From NCBI RefSeq assembly GCF_013179805.1, contig NZ_SRRZ01000010.1, positions 23,715 through 87,714 on the forward strand: a stretch of 64,000 nucleotides of DNA, written 5' to 3'. This DNA is from Microcoleus asticus IPMA8. GTDB taxonomy: Bacteria; Cyanobacteriota; Cyanobacteriia; Cyanobacteriales; Microcoleaceae. This document shows positions 42,216 to 51,896 of this stretch, piece by piece. Made by a program: the position numbers and the translations under genes. The notes beneath the pieces are model-generated. The model was not told where the DNA came from. It searched no databases and saw only the letters and a program-made list of their open reading frames with translations. Within the stretch, counting starts at the first letter, position 1, and each line of letters starts with the position of its first letter.

Positions 42216-43382
42216 TTAGGGTTTGAGGACAACTTTGATGCAGTTGTCTTTTTTCTGTTTGAAAATCTCGTAAGCGTGGGGCGCTTCATCCAATTTCATT
42301 CGGTGCGTAATTACGAATGACGGGTCAATTTCGCCTTTTTGAACGCGCTCGAGCAAAGGCCGCAAATAGCGGTGAACGTGCGTCTGTCTCATTTTCATGG
42401 TCAAACCTTTGTTGAAAGCTGCACCTAGGGGCACTTTGTCAACGAAGCCGCCGTAAACGCCGGGAATTGACACTGTACCACCCTTGCGACACGCAAGGAT
42501 CACTTGTCGCAGGGCCGTAGGTCGATCGCTCTCCAACCGCACGGCTTGCTTGGCTTTGTCGTACAAAGCGTCGAGACCGGTGCCGTGGGCTTCCATTCCC
42601 ACCGCGTCGATGCAAGAGTCGGGCCCGCGTCCCCCCGTCATTTCGGTGACGGCTTCCCCGGCGTCCATTTCTTCGTAATTGATGATTTCAGCTTTGGCCG
42701 CGGCCGCCATTTGCAAGCGTTCCGGTACGCGGTCGATCGCAATTACTCGATCGGCCCCCAGCATAAACGCGCTTCTGATCGCAAATTGTCCGACCGGCCC
42801 GCATCCCCAAACTGCTACAGTATCCCCCGGCTGAATGTCGCAGTTTTCGGCCGCCATGTAACCGGTAGGAAAGATATCGGTGAGGAACAATACTTGTTCG
42901 TCAGAAAGTCCGTCGGGAATTTTTAAAGGGCCGACATCTGCAAACGGAACCCGCGCGTATTCTGCTTGGCCTCCTGCATAGCCGCCCGTTAAATGCGAGT
43001 AGCCAAACAGTCCCGCCGGCGAATGACCGAACATTTTTTCAGCCAGCCCAGCATTAGGGTTGGAGTTGTCGCACAGCGACCACAAATCGCGGTTGCAAAA
43101 GAAGCAACTGCCACAAGAAATAGTAAAAGGAATGACGACGCGATCGCCCTTTTTTAAGTTCTTAACTTGGCTGCCGAGTTCGACTACTTCCCCCATGAAT
43201 TCGTGCCCCATGATGTCGCCCGATTGCATTGTCGGGATGAAGCCATCGTAGAGGTGCAAATCTGAGCCGCAGATTGCTGTAGACGTGATTTTAACTATTG
43301 CATCGCGCGGATTGATAATTGTTGGGTCTGGTACATTATCAACTCGCACATCATTTGCTCCGTGCCAGCAAAGAGCTTTCAT
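42216..43382 (-). CDS. Zinc-dependent alcohol dehydrogenase (formaldehyde-dehydrogenase-like)
   Basis: 388 residues of the medium-chain dehydrogenase family. Catalytic zinc ligands lie in STAICGSDLHLYDG (Cys) and GHEFMGEVVELG (His-Glu). The structural zinc cysteines are in SCGSCFFCNRDLWSLCDNSN, and the NAD-binding fold has VAVWGCGPVGQFAIRSAFMLGADRVIAID. The insert after CDNSN and the length are those of glutathione-independent formaldehyde dehydrogenase relatives, but the true alcohol or aldehyde is unknown. It is co-directional with the small 69-residue gene and near the Mn-catalase. Confidence 0.9.
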   Translation of the reverse strand: MKALCWHGANDVRVDNVPDPTIINPRDAIVKITSTAICGSDLHLYDGFIPTMQSGDIMGHEFMGEVVELGSQVKNLKKGDRVVIPFTISCGSCFFCNRDLWSLCDNSNPNAGLAEKMFGHSPAGLFGYSHLTGGYAGGQAEYARVPFADVGPLKIPDGLSDEQVLFLTDIFPTGYMAAENCDIQPGDTVAVWGCGPVGQFAIRSAFMLGADRVIAIDRVPERLQMAAAAKAEIINYEEMDAGEAVTEMTGGRGPDSCIDAVGMEAHGTGLDALYDKAKQAVRLESDRPTALRQVILACRKGGTVSIPGVYGGFVDKVPLGAAFNKGLTMKMRQTHVHRYLRPLLERVQKGEIDPSFVITHRMKLDEAPHAYEIFKQKKDNCIKVVLKP

Positions 43383-44128
43383 TATTTTTTTTCCTCTAGT
43401 TAACTACTAGCTAGTAGATTTTTGATTGTAAATCTTAAATTTACTACGCTGATAAATTACTTACTTGGATGAGTTTTACTTTAACCCGATAAAATAAATT
43501 TTATCTCTATCGTAGGTATAATTTATAAATCTATCTTCCGGCTGTTTTCAATAACAAAAATGTAAAGTTTATCCTCCAAGTAAAGTGCGGCAGATTTCAC
43601 ATTCTTCTGTTAAGCCCCAACAGTTATAGCAACCGCGCCCGACGGTTAGAACATTCTTAATTGCTGAAACCGTTGCCGAAGATTGCTTCTTCCTTCTCTC
43701 CTAGATAAGTAAAGCCTTCTTCCTTCTCTTCTAGATAACTAAAGCCTTTTTCCTTTTTCCTTTTTCCTTGTTCTTTCTTCCTTCAACATCTGCTATAACA
43801 GCTAACAACTACATAGCTGAGATTGTTTTTGTCGATCGGCGATCGCTCTCCTCTCACAATAAATAAAATTTTCTCACTTAATCTCACTAAAGCGGAGATT
43901 TAAGCTCACTTAAGATAAATAACGACCGAAAACTTCTCAAGTAAAAGCGGGTTTATCGATTATTAAGTAGGGTGCGTGACTTTTGTATAGCTCAACACCA
44001 TGCCCCAATATTGAGAATCACGCACCCTGCTTAAGAAGGATTAATCGTCAAATATTGTATATTAGTTATAGCTAAAAGCCGAGCTTGCGCTAAAGTTGTT
44101 AAAGATTAAAATTTATCGATCGCCTTTT
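43383..44128. other. Long divergent intergenic region
   Basis: About 745 bases without a gene. At about 43685-43795 lies a pyrimidine-rich tract of ttccttctctcctagataa-type units (three partly repeated blocks) ending in ttccttttt repeats. At 43965-44032 there is a palindrome (listed separately). HIP1 sites are also present. Confidence 0.5.
43965..44032. repeat. Palindrome of the gtagggtgcgt family
   Basis: AAGTAGGGTGCGTGA and TCACGCACCCTGCTT pair over 15 bases with one mismatch around a 38-base loop. It shares its core with the perfect repeat at 30465-30528. Confidence 0.7.
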
Positions 44129-46756
44129 ATGCCTTACACTGCATCTACCCCAACAGACCCCAATCAACCCAACATCCGCAATGCCGACCACCGCCTATTA
44201 GAATTCACCAAGCTAACGCCGATGATGCAGCGGTATGTGGAAGTGAAAGAACAGTATCCCCACGCACTTTTATTGTTTCGAGTCGGAGATTTCTTTGAGT
44301 GTTTTTTCCAAGATGCAGTTACGATTTCGCAGGAATTAGAACTTGTTTGTACTAGCAAAGAAAGCGGCAAGGAAATTGGCAGAGTGCCGATGACAGGAGT
44401 GCCGCACCACGCCCTCGACCGCTACACTTCAATGTTAGTAGAAAAAGGCTATGCTGTAGTAGTTTGCGACCAAGTTGAAGATGCGTCGATTGCTGCTAAA
44501 GAAGGCCGCCAAGTCAAGCGCGAAATTACCCGCATTCTCACTCCCGGAACTTTGACTGATGACGGAATGCTCAAACCCAGACAAAATAATTTTTTAGCCG
44601 CAGTGGTCATCGCTGGGGAACACTGGGGACTGGCTTATACAGATATTTCTACGGGAGAATTCGTCACTACCCAAGCAGACAGTTTAGAACAATTAACCTT
44701 AGAATTGCTGCGCTTGCAACCTTCGGAAGTCTTGGTACCGACTAATGCGCCGGATTTGGTGACTATGTTAAGGCCCGGAGAGAAATCAGAGCATTTGCCC
44801 GATTGTTTGCCGAATTCGTTTTGCTATTCTTTGCGATCGCAAGTTCCGTTTAGTTTGTCCGAAGCAAAACAGAGAATCCTGCAAAAGTTCAAAGTGCGAT
44901 CGCTCGAAGGTATGGGATGCGGACACCTTTCCCTCGCAGTGCGCGCCGCCGGCGGTTTGCTGCAATATCTCGAAGAAACTCAAAAGGAAAAAGCAGTTTC
45001 TTTGCAAAGATTGCACACTTACACTCTCACCGATTTTCTCGTACTGGACTACCAAACCCGCCGCAATCTCGAAATTACTCAAACAGTCAGAGATGGGGTT
45101 TTTCACGGTTCGCTGCTGTGGGCGATAGACAAAACCAGCACCGCAATGGGAGGCCGCGCTTTGCGCCGCTGGGTGCTGCAACCTTTGCTCAACATTAAAG
45201 GCATTGGCGCCCGACACGACACGATTCAAGAATTAGTAGAAAATAACGCCCTGCGCCAAGATTTGCAGCAGTTGCTGCGCCAAATTTATGACATCGAAAG
45301 ACTGACAGGCCGCGCCGGTTCTGGAACAGCTAGCGCGCGGGATTTGGTCGCTTTAGCTGATTCTCTGGGAAAACTGCCGGCATTAGCCTCGATCGCAGCT
45401 CAAGGGCGATCGCCATATTTGAAAGCGCTGCAAAATGTACCGCCAATTCTCGAAGAATTAGCAAGTAAAATTCACGCTCATTTAGTTGATGAACCGCCGA
45501 TTCATTTAAAAGAAGGAGGTTTGATTCGAGCCGGAATCAATCCCATGCTAGATGAAATGCGCCACACTGCATCAGCAGACCAAGAATGGATTGCAAATTT
45601 AGAAGCAACTGAGAGAAAACGCACCGGAATTTCTAATTTAAAAGTAGGCTACAATAAAGCTTTCGGCTATTACATCAGCATTACTAAATCGAAAGTAGAC
45701 CAAGTGCCGAACGACTACACCCGCAAGCAAACTCTCACCAATGAAGAACGTTACAGCACTGAAGAATTAAAAGAAAGGGAAGTGCGAATTCTGACAGCGC
45801 GGGAAGATTTAAATCAATTGGAATACGATATTTTTGCTAAAGTGCGATCGGAGGTAGGAGAACACGCCGAAATTATTCGCAATGTTTCCCGCGCCGTGGC
45901 GGCGGCAGATGTTTTGTGCGGTTTGTCAGAAGTAGCAGTTTACCAAAATTACTGCCGCCCGACTATGACAGAAAGTCGGGAAATTAAAATTATTGAAGGT
46001 TGTCATCCTGTGGTGGAAAAGTCTTTGCCGCCGGGATTTTTTGTACCTAATTCTGCTTTTTTGGGTCGGGAAGAATCGTTAAACCGCCCAGATTTAATTA
46101 TTTTAACCGGCCCGAATGCTAGTGGCAAGAGTTGTTATTTGCGGCAGGTGGGTTTGATCCAGTTAATGGCGCAGATGGGCAGTTTTGTGCCGGCGAAAGC
46201 TGCGAGTTTGGGAATTTGCGATCGTATTTTTACCCGCGTCGGCGCAGTAGATGATTTGGCAACCGGTCAATCTACGTTTATGGTGGAAATGAACGAAACT
46301 GCAAATATTCTCAATCACGCCACGCCGCAATCATTGGTGTTGTTAGATGAAATTGGCAGGGGAACGGCGACGTTTGACGGACTGTCGATTGCTTGGTCTG
46401 TGGCGGAATATTTAGCAACTGAGATTCGGGCGCGGACAATTTTTGCTACTCACTATCACGAATTGAATGAGTTAGCTTCTATTTTGGATAATGTCGCAAA
46501 TTATCAGGTGACCGTGAAAGAATTGCCGGATCAAATCGTATTTTTGCACCAAGTTCAGCCGGGAGGTGCTGACAAATCTTACGGAATTGAAGCGGGCAGA
46601 TTAGCTGGTTTACCGCCGTCGGTGATTGACAGGGCGAGACAGGTAATGAAGCAGATTGAGAAACATAGCAAAATTGCGATCGGGCTGCGAAAGGGTGTTA
46701 AAAAAGATGGTAAAAAAGAGTCTGAGGGCGAACAGTTGGATATTTTTGAGGATTGA
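44129..46756 (+). CDS. mutS: DNA mismatch repair protein MutS
   Basis: 875 residues from the ATG at 44129; a TTG at 44096 would add 11. It recognises mismatches and starts repair with MutL. The mismatch-binding Phe-x-Glu lies in LFRVGDFFECFFQDA near residue 50. The core and clamp domains follow, and the ATPase has LTGPNASGKSCYLRQ (Walker A), VLLDEIGRGTATFDGLSIAW (Walker B and D-loop) and IFATHYHELNELA. It has the full-length MutS1 architecture. The C-terminal tail is Lys/Glu-rich and ends QLDIFED. Confidence 0.96.
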   Translation: MPYTASTPTDPNQPNIRNADHRLLEFTKLTPMMQRYVEVKEQYPHALLLFRVGDFFECFFQDAVTISQELELVCTSKESGKEIGRVPMTGVPHHALDRYTSMLVEKGYAVVVCDQVEDASIAAKEGRQVKREITRILTPGTLTDDGMLKPRQNNFLAAVVIAGEHWGLAYTDISTGEFVTTQADSLEQLTLELLRLQPSEVLVPTNAPDLVTMLRPGEKSEHLPDCLPNSFCYSLRSQVPFSLSEAKQRILQKFKVRSLEGMGCGHLSLAVRAAGGLLQYLEETQKEKAVSLQRLHTYTLTDFLVLDYQTRRNLEITQTVRDGVFHGSLLWAIDKTSTAMGGRALRRWVLQPLLNIKGIGARHDTIQELVENNALRQDLQQLLRQIYDIERLTGRAGSGTASARDLVALADSLGKLPALASIAAQGRSPYLKALQNVPPILEELASKIHAHLVDEPPIHLKEGGLIRAGINPMLDEMRHTASADQEWIANLEATERKRTGISNLKVGYNKAFGYYISITKSKVDQVPNDYTRKQTLTNEERYSTEELKEREVRILTAREDLNQLEYDIFAKVRSEVGEHAEIIRNVSRAVAAADVLCGLSEVAVYQNYCRPTMTESREIKIIEGCHPVVEKSLPPGFFVPNSAFLGREESLNRPDLIILTGPNASGKSCYLRQVGLIQLMAQMGSFVPAKAASLGICDRIFTRVGAVDDLATGQSTFMVEMNETANILNHATPQSLVLLDEIGRGTATFDGLSIAWSVAEYLATEIRARTIFATHYHELNELASILDNVANYQVTVKELPDQIVFLHQVQPGGADKSYGIEAGRLAGLPPSVIDRARQVMKQIEKHSKIAIGLRKGVKKDGKKESEGEQLDIFED

Positions 46757-46778
46757 AATTTCCGGTGAAAAAAAAATT

Positions 46779-46915
46779 GTAGTAACTTCTATATTGCACC
46801 ATTTTCAATAAGCCTTTCAGGGGCGGGCATCCTGCCCACCCCACAAGAAAATTTAACTTTTGTGGAACAGGCATCGTGCCTGTTCTGGAGCATGGTGCAA
46901 TATCTCAGTTACTAC
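46779..46915. mobile_element. MITE-like palindromic element, copy 2
   Basis: The terminal inverted repeats are GTAGTAACTTCTATATTGCACCAT (46779-46802) and its complement at 46892-46915, with three mismatches. Inside are the palindromes gggcgggcatcctgcccaccc and aacaggcatcgtgcctgtt. The whole is the reverse complement of the element at 27246-27378, minus one internal unit. It lies between mutS and a convergent gene. Confidence 0.75.
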
Positions 46916-46947
46916 TTTTACTACAAACCAGGAACTCTCCAGCAACT

Positions 46948-47658
46948 CTAACGCCCATTTTGCAACTTTCTTACCTCTTTGTGCACGCTCATCCCTATTT
47001 CCAAAGCCTCATTCAACAACCGACCGTATTCAGTCGCCCGATCGCTCACATCCACCGCCATCAAAGCGGCCAAATTACTTTCAATATTAGCAAATAACTC
47101 GTAACGGCGACCGATAAATTGCTGATTTTCCCTGAGAATCCTTTCTGTTTTTAAAGCACAGACTAAACTTTCTCTAGTAATTTTTAATGCCTCAATTGCA
47201 TCTGCTCGGTTAATTAAATTGGCTTGTAAATTGCCAGCCGCCGTTAGGCGATCGATAATATCTAAAGCCTGAATTACCTCATGATACTTCTCAACTTCAT
47301 CCAGCAGACCCGCCAGCGTTGCCAGAGGCTTTGCTTTAACCCATTTATAGATATTCCAAGCAACAGTAATCGCCAGCGACAAACCCAAAGTTATTTGTAA
47401 AACCCGGACAAATATCTCAGCATCGCTAAATGAACCAACATTATGTTGATTAGCCAGTAAAGCCACAGGCAGTGAAACAACTAATGTCACGCAAAATATC
47501 AGCAACTCATTCAACAAAAGAGAGAACAGCTTTTTCCCGTTCAGCAGTGCCGCAGATCGGTAAAAGTCGGCTGCAAAACCGTCGCTCAAAGCTATTCCGC
47601 TCAAATCCTCTAACTCTCTTTCCGGAATTGTCAACTCATCCAAATCCGCTTGTATCAC
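46948..47658 (-). CDS. Membrane protein with two helices and a coiled C-terminal domain
   Basis: 236 residues, function not recognised. Two hydrophobic helices are visible (LLNELLIFCVTLVVSLPVAL and VRVLQITLGLSLAITVAW, about residues 46-65 and 83-100). They are followed by a long helical charged domain (EVEKYHEVIQALDIIDRLTAAG, IRRYELFANIESNLAAL-like). The N-terminal about 40 residues are acidic. It starts 29 bases after the stop of the preceding membrane gene, so the two form an operon, perhaps acting as one membrane complex. I have no family name for it. Confidence 0.65.
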   Translation of the reverse strand: MIQADLDELTIPERELEDLSGIALSDGFAADFYRSAALLNGKKLFSLLLNELLIFCVTLVVSLPVALLANQHNVGSFSDAEIFVRVLQITLGLSLAITVAWNIYKWVKAKPLATLAGLLDEVEKYHEVIQALDIIDRLTAAGNLQANLINRADAIEALKITRESLVCALKTERILRENQQFIGRRYELFANIESNLAALMAVDVSDRATEYGRLLNEALEIGMSVHKEVRKLQNGR

Positions 47659-47687
47659 TATTTCAAATCTCCTTAACTTGACATTAA

Positions 47688-48404
47688 TTAAAACCCTCCA
47701 ATCGACCTAATTGAATCCCACAGACTCAGATAAAAATTGCTTTCTCGGTTTCGGAACAGTTGAAAAGCTTGTCCAGGTGCGCCAAAAAACGGTCTCAGCG
47801 TCCATCCCAACTGACTGCCAACAAACGCATAAAGTCCCAACCAGAAGCGCAAAATATTTAGCCTGATGTCTTTGCCTTCCGCATCTTGTTCTGAAAGAAA
47901 GTGCATTCCTTGATAAATGAAACTTACTCCCAAAAATCCTGTGATTGCCATGATAGCAACATTCAGCACCAGATAAAAATTGTAATTGGTACTGCTTATG
48001 AGAAAAAACAAACTAACAGGTGCAAATCCAAACAGCAAAACGCTAATCATCGCCATCGCTGTCATCAACAATGTCAAATACTGTTCAAAAGTTCGTTTGG
48101 AACCAAACATGACATTAAAAAAGTACAGTGTGGGAAAGCAGATAATCAGCGTCAGCAAGTAAAGTGCTGGCAACTTAATTGCTGAAACCAGACATTGCAT
48201 CCACGTACTAGAGGCACCTAATATCGCTCCGTAAATGGCAAAAAATACGGTACTAGAAATCAACAAACCGAAAATTTTAGATTTGAGCTTGACACCTTGG
48301 CGAATTTCTTCGAGAAACTGTTGCCGTTCCCGCAGCAAATACATTACTACTGAAAAATATTTCACGGGATCTCCTTGTGACTGATGCGACTCCGAATCAG
48401 TCAT
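47688..48404 (-). CDS. Polytopic membrane protein, unknown function
   Basis: 238 residues with about five to six membrane helices: LKSKIFGLLISSTVFFAIYG, LPALYLLTLIICFPTLYFFN, LTLLMTAMAMISVLLFGFAP, LNVAIMAITGFLGVSFIYQG and a C-terminal FWLGLYAFVGSQLGW. The N-terminus is cytoplasmic and polar. The layout resembles Yip1-like membrane proteins, but I cannot confirm that. It is the first gene of a two-gene unit with the 236-residue membrane protein. Confidence 0.7.
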   Translation of the reverse strand: MTDSESHQSQGDPVKYFSVVMYLLRERQQFLEEIRQGVKLKSKIFGLLISSTVFFAIYGAILGASSTWMQCLVSAIKLPALYLLTLIICFPTLYFFNVMFGSKRTFEQYLTLLMTAMAMISVLLFGFAPVSLFFLISSTNYNFYLVLNVAIMAITGFLGVSFIYQGMHFLSEQDAEGKDIRLNILRFWLGLYAFVGSQLGWTLRPFFGAPGQAFQLFRNRESNFYLSLWDSIRSIGGF

Positions 48405-48684
48405 AACTCAAGCTGAGTGCGCTCGGCAAGCTTGTCAAATCAGGGAACTCTATGTTAACCAATTATTCTTGCAGATACAGGACTTACACAGAAGCTAATT
48501 AGGTTGGGTGATCTTCTGCCGCGCACCTTACCGCTATTGACTATGGGCTGGATATTTCTAGTCAAATTCTAGTCACATTGTCTCCAAATTGTATCCAAAA
48601 AGGTCATTTGATAGTCATTTCGTAGTTATTTGAGAGTCATTTGATAGTCACTTGGAGCCCCGACTCACCCCTATTCTGGGCAAT
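48405..48684. repeat. Tandem tagtcattt repeats
   Basis: Within this spacer, 48555-48655 carries a degenerate repeat of agtcatttgatagtcattt-type units (about seven copies of tagtca or gagtca words). No gene is seen. Confidence 0.5.
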
Positions 48685-48727
48685 AAAAAACCTCAAACCG
48701 TTGACTTATCGTTGGTTTGAGGTTTTT
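48685..48727 (-). terminator. Rho-independent terminator of tRNA-Gly
   Basis: CCTCAAACC and GGTTTGAGG form a nine-base stem flanked by A and T runs on both sides, so it works in either direction. It begins ten bases after the tRNA 3' end on the minus strand. Confidence 0.85.
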
Positions 48728-48736
48728 GTAGGCGCA

Positions 48737-48807
48737 AGCGGGCAGCGGGAATCGAACCCGCATAGTTAGCTTGGAAGGCTAAAGTTTTACCACTAAACTA
48801 TGCCCGC
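48737..48807 (-). tRNA. tRNA-Gly(UCC)
   Basis: A 71-base cloverleaf on the minus strand. The acceptor GCGGGCA pairs with TGCCCGC, followed by discriminator U. The anticodon stem TTAGC/GCTAA encloses CTTCCAA, giving anticodon UCC, which reads GGA/GGG glycine codons. The T-arm GCGGG-TTCGATT-CCCGC is perfect. CCA is not encoded. It lies alone, with a terminator right behind it. Confidence 0.95.
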
Positions 48808-48950
48808 ACATAGAAACTAAACATACCACAAGTCTCTGGGGATTGCAATAGGCCTGTGCAAAATTTTTGAATAGCTCCCTCACAGTGGCTGAATCGGTAC
48901 TTGCGGCCCGATCGCGCCTACAATCCCTCTCTCCGATGCTGCGTAAGACT

Positions 48951-50978
48951 TTACGGGTGGAAATAATCGTAAATTTGCTGCGCCAGACGCGGGCCAATCC
49001 CAGAAACTTCTGCCAACTGTTCGGGAGTCGCTAAACGCAGGTAGTCGATCGACCGGAAATGTGCTAACAATTGTTTTTGTCGGTGGTGTCCCAATCCGGG
49101 AATTTCATCAAGGCGCGATCGCTTCATTCTCTCGCTTCTTCGATCCCGGTGAAAACTCACAGCAAATCTGTGCGCCTCATCCCGCACCCGGCGCAATAAT
49201 TGTACGCCCGGTTGCTCAGAATTAGTTGGCAGCGGCAAAGATTCCCCCGGCAAAAATATCTCCTCTCGCTGCTTGGCCAAACTGACAACGCGCAACTCTT
49301 CTAGCAAATTCATTTCCCGCAAAACAGCCACAACTGCTGACAGTTGACCTTTGCCACCATCTATCATAATTAAGTCGGGTTTGTCGGAAATAGTAGGAGA
49401 ATCTGAGGATAAATTGCTGAGTTCTTTCGGTTCTTCTAAATCGCTAAACCCATCTTCCATCTTCCCTCTTTCTTCTTCCTTCAATCCCCGGAATCGGCGA
49501 CCGATAACTTCTGCTAAACTAGCAAAATCATCAGAATGCCCTGATTTAATTTCAGGATTTTTAATTTTGTAATGGCGGTAGTGTTGATTAGCCGGCAAAC
49601 CGTCAATAAATACGACGCGGGAAGCTACGGCGTCAGAACCTTGAATGTGAGAAATATCGTAACCTTCAATGCGCCGAGGAACTTCTGGCAAATCGAGAAT
49701 TTCTGCTAAATCTTCCATTGCTTGAGAATTGCGATCGCTCAATCTTTGCATTCTCGCCAATTCATACTCAGCATTGCGTTCCACCATCTCAATCAATTCT
49801 GCCTTAGTTTGCCGCTGCGGCGTCAAAATGATAACTTTTCGCCCCTTACGATTGCTCAACCAATCTGCTAATATTTCCGCTTCTGGCAATTCGTACTGCA
49901 CTGAAATTTCGCTGGGAATTTCTACAGATTCGACATTTTGATAGTGTTCTTCCAACACGCGCTGCAAAATCGCTCCGGCCTCTACCCCCCCTTGCCAAGG
50001 TGGGGAGGAAAGAGAAAGTTGAGATAACTCTTGCTCCCCCGATTGTAGGGGCGGTGCCTCCGTTCCCGCTCTGGGTTGGGGGGGTATTTCCGCCATAAAT
50101 CCCAATCTTCCGACCAATTGACCGGCGCGAATTTGGAACAATTGAACGCAAGCGTGCTGACTATCGGCCGCCAGTGCGATCGCATCTCTGGAAACCGTAT
50201 CGTCGGGCAAAGACACTTTTTGACCCGCACTCAAAGACTCCAAACCCTTAATTTGATCGCGAAGGCGCGCCGCAGTTTCAAAGTTTAAATCTTCGGCAGC
50301 TTGTTGCATTTGCGGCTCCAGGATATCAAGCAATTCCTGAGTCCTTCCCTGGAAAATCATCGCTACTTTTTGGATGATTTTTCGATATTCTTCAGGCGAA
50401 GTTAAACCTTGACAAACGCCAACGCAGCGCCCGATGTCGTAGTTCAAACAGGGACGGTCTTTAAACAGCGGTTGAGGGCGCTGCCGCAGGGGGAAAATTC
50501 GCTTAATTAAATGGAGCGTACTCCTCAGCGCCCCTGTATCGACGTAAGGGCCGTAATAGCGGTCTTTTGCACTTCCTGCGCGGCGTTTGCGGGTGATAAA
50601 AATGCGCGGGTATTCTTCCGACCAAGTTATGCACAAATAAGGATATTTCTTATCATCTTTGAGGAGGACATTAAAGTAAGGTTGGTGCTGTTTTACCAGA
50701 TTTGCTTCTAAGGCCAAAGCTTCCGCTTCTGTGTCGGTGGCGATGAATTCAATTTCTCGCACTTGCTGTACCATCATCGCAATGCGGGGACTGAGATTTT
50801 GGCTTTCGCGGAAGTAGGAACGGACGCGGTTTCGGAGTTTTTTGGATTTGCCGATGTAAAGGATGCGATCGCTCTCATCGCGCATTAAATATACACCAGG
50901 AACCGCCGGAATTTCTTTGAGGCGACTTTCTAGGCGTTCCGAGTCTTTAACTAACGGCAGAGTTTTTGTGGATGGCAT
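48951..50978 (-). CDS. uvrC: UvrABC excinuclease subunit C
   Basis: 675 residues, against about 610-620 in most bacteria. It makes both incisions in nucleotide excision repair. The GIY-YIG nuclease has VPGVYLMRDESDRILYIGKS, the UVR part follows, the C-terminal RNase H-like nuclease has GYDISHIQGSDAVASRVVF, and the helix-hairpin-helix end is PEQLAEVSGIGPRLAQQIYDYF. The extra length comes from two inserts: residues about 293-334 (Pro/Gly-rich, SSPPWQGGVEAGA) and about 497-533 (acidic, KMEDGFSDLEEPKELSNLSS). Both sit between conserved domains, so the enzyme is probably active. Confidence 0.94.
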   Translation of the reverse strand: MPSTKTLPLVKDSERLESRLKEIPAVPGVYLMRDESDRILYIGKSKKLRNRVRSYFRESQNLSPRIAMMVQQVREIEFIATDTEAEALALEANLVKQHQPYFNVLLKDDKKYPYLCITWSEEYPRIFITRKRRAGSAKDRYYGPYVDTGALRSTLHLIKRIFPLRQRPQPLFKDRPCLNYDIGRCVGVCQGLTSPEEYRKIIQKVAMIFQGRTQELLDILEPQMQQAAEDLNFETAARLRDQIKGLESLSAGQKVSLPDDTVSRDAIALAADSQHACVQLFQIRAGQLVGRLGFMAEIPPQPRAGTEAPPLQSGEQELSQLSLSSPPWQGGVEAGAILQRVLEEHYQNVESVEIPSEISVQYELPEAEILADWLSNRKGRKVIILTPQRQTKAELIEMVERNAEYELARMQRLSDRNSQAMEDLAEILDLPEVPRRIEGYDISHIQGSDAVASRVVFIDGLPANQHYRHYKIKNPEIKSGHSDDFASLAEVIGRRFRGLKEEERGKMEDGFSDLEEPKELSNLSSDSPTISDKPDLIMIDGGKGQLSAVVAVLREMNLLEELRVVSLAKQREEIFLPGESLPLPTNSEQPGVQLLRRVRDEAHRFAVSFHRDRRSERMKRSRLDEIPGLGHHRQKQLLAHFRSIDYLRLATPEQLAEVSGIGPRLAQQIYDYFHP

Positions 50979-51093
50979 TGCAAGCTATCTCAGCAAAATA
51001 GAGAGTTATTGTACACTCTTTTATTTTACCTTAATTGTGCGGACTTTTACGGCGGCTACCGTCGCAAACCCACCGACTAAACTTGAAAATCAG

Positions 51094-51846
51094 TTACAAT
51101 ATCTGAGATAAAAACTTGCGCGTGCGTTCTTCCTTCGGGTGCTGAAAAAACTGTTCCGGCTTCGCTTCTTCAACTAAAACGCCGCCATCCATCAATACAA
51201 TGCGATCGGCAACTTCGCGCGCAAACCCCACTTCGTGAGTCACCACCACCATTGTAATTCCTGTTTGAGCCAAATTTCGCATTACATCTAAAACTTCCCG
51301 CACCATCTCCGGGTCTAATGCTGATGTCGGTTCATCAAACAGCATGATTTTAGGCTGCATGGCTAGAGAACGTGCAATAGCGACCCGCTGCTGCTGTCCC
51401 CCAGACAACTGTCCGGGATATTTTTGTGCTTGTTCCAAAATTCCCACTCTTTCTAACAGTTGCATCGCCACTTCTTCGGCTTTTTTCTTGGGCCAGCGGC
51501 GCACCCATACTGGCGCTAGCATGACATTTTGCAACACAGATAAGTGGGGAAACAGGTTAAATTGCTGAAACACCATTCCTACTTCGCGGCGAATTGTCTC
51601 AATGTTGCGCAAGTCGTGGGAAAGTTCGATTCCGTCGATCGTAATTTTACCTTGTTGGTATTCTTCTAATGCGTTGAATGTGCGAATAAACGTCGATTTT
51701 CCCGAACCAGATGGCCCCATAACGACCACGACTTCGCCACGGTTGACGGTCATGCTGACGCCGCGCAGTACGTGAAATTGTCCGTACCATTTGTGGACGT
51801 TTTCTGCTACGATTACTTGTTCTAGGATTGTGGGTTCAGTTTCCAT
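51094..51846 (-). CDS. bgtA: Amino-acid ABC transporter ATPase (BgtA-like)
   Basis: 250 residues, a polar amino-acid transport ATPase. Walker A is GPSGSGKSTFIRTF, the Q-loop lies in VFQQFNLFPHL, the signature is LSGGQQQRVAIARSLAM and Walker B is IMLFDEPTSALDPE. The closing motif VVTHEVGFAREVADR is that of GlnQ/HisP-type subunits. It is the last gene of the nat operon; in Anabaena the equivalent ATPase BgtA follows natFGH, which is the basis of the symbol. It lies 50 bases after natH. Confidence 0.9.
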   Translation of the reverse strand: METEPTILEQVIVAENVHKWYGQFHVLRGVSMTVNRGEVVVVMGPSGSGKSTFIRTFNALEEYQQGKITIDGIELSHDLRNIETIRREVGMVFQQFNLFPHLSVLQNVMLAPVWVRRWPKKKAEEVAMQLLERVGILEQAQKYPGQLSGGQQQRVAIARSLAMQPKIMLFDEPTSALDPEMVREVLDVMRNLAQTGITMVVVTHEVGFAREVADRIVLMDGGVLVEEAKPEQFFQHPKEERTRKFLSQIL

Positions 51847-51896
51847 ATTTTTTTGTTTTTAAACCGCTGATGAACGCGGATGAACGCAGATTTTTT

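Noticed and set aside
44041..44128. TTG start of mutS at 44096
   Set aside because: The added residues (MLKIKIYRSPF) have no counterpart expected in MutS, and the ATG at 44129 gives a normal N-terminus.
48545..48660. Repeats of agtcatttgata as a CRISPR or binding-site array
   Set aside because: The units are short, degenerate and touching, without spacers of constant length. They look like STRR DNA.
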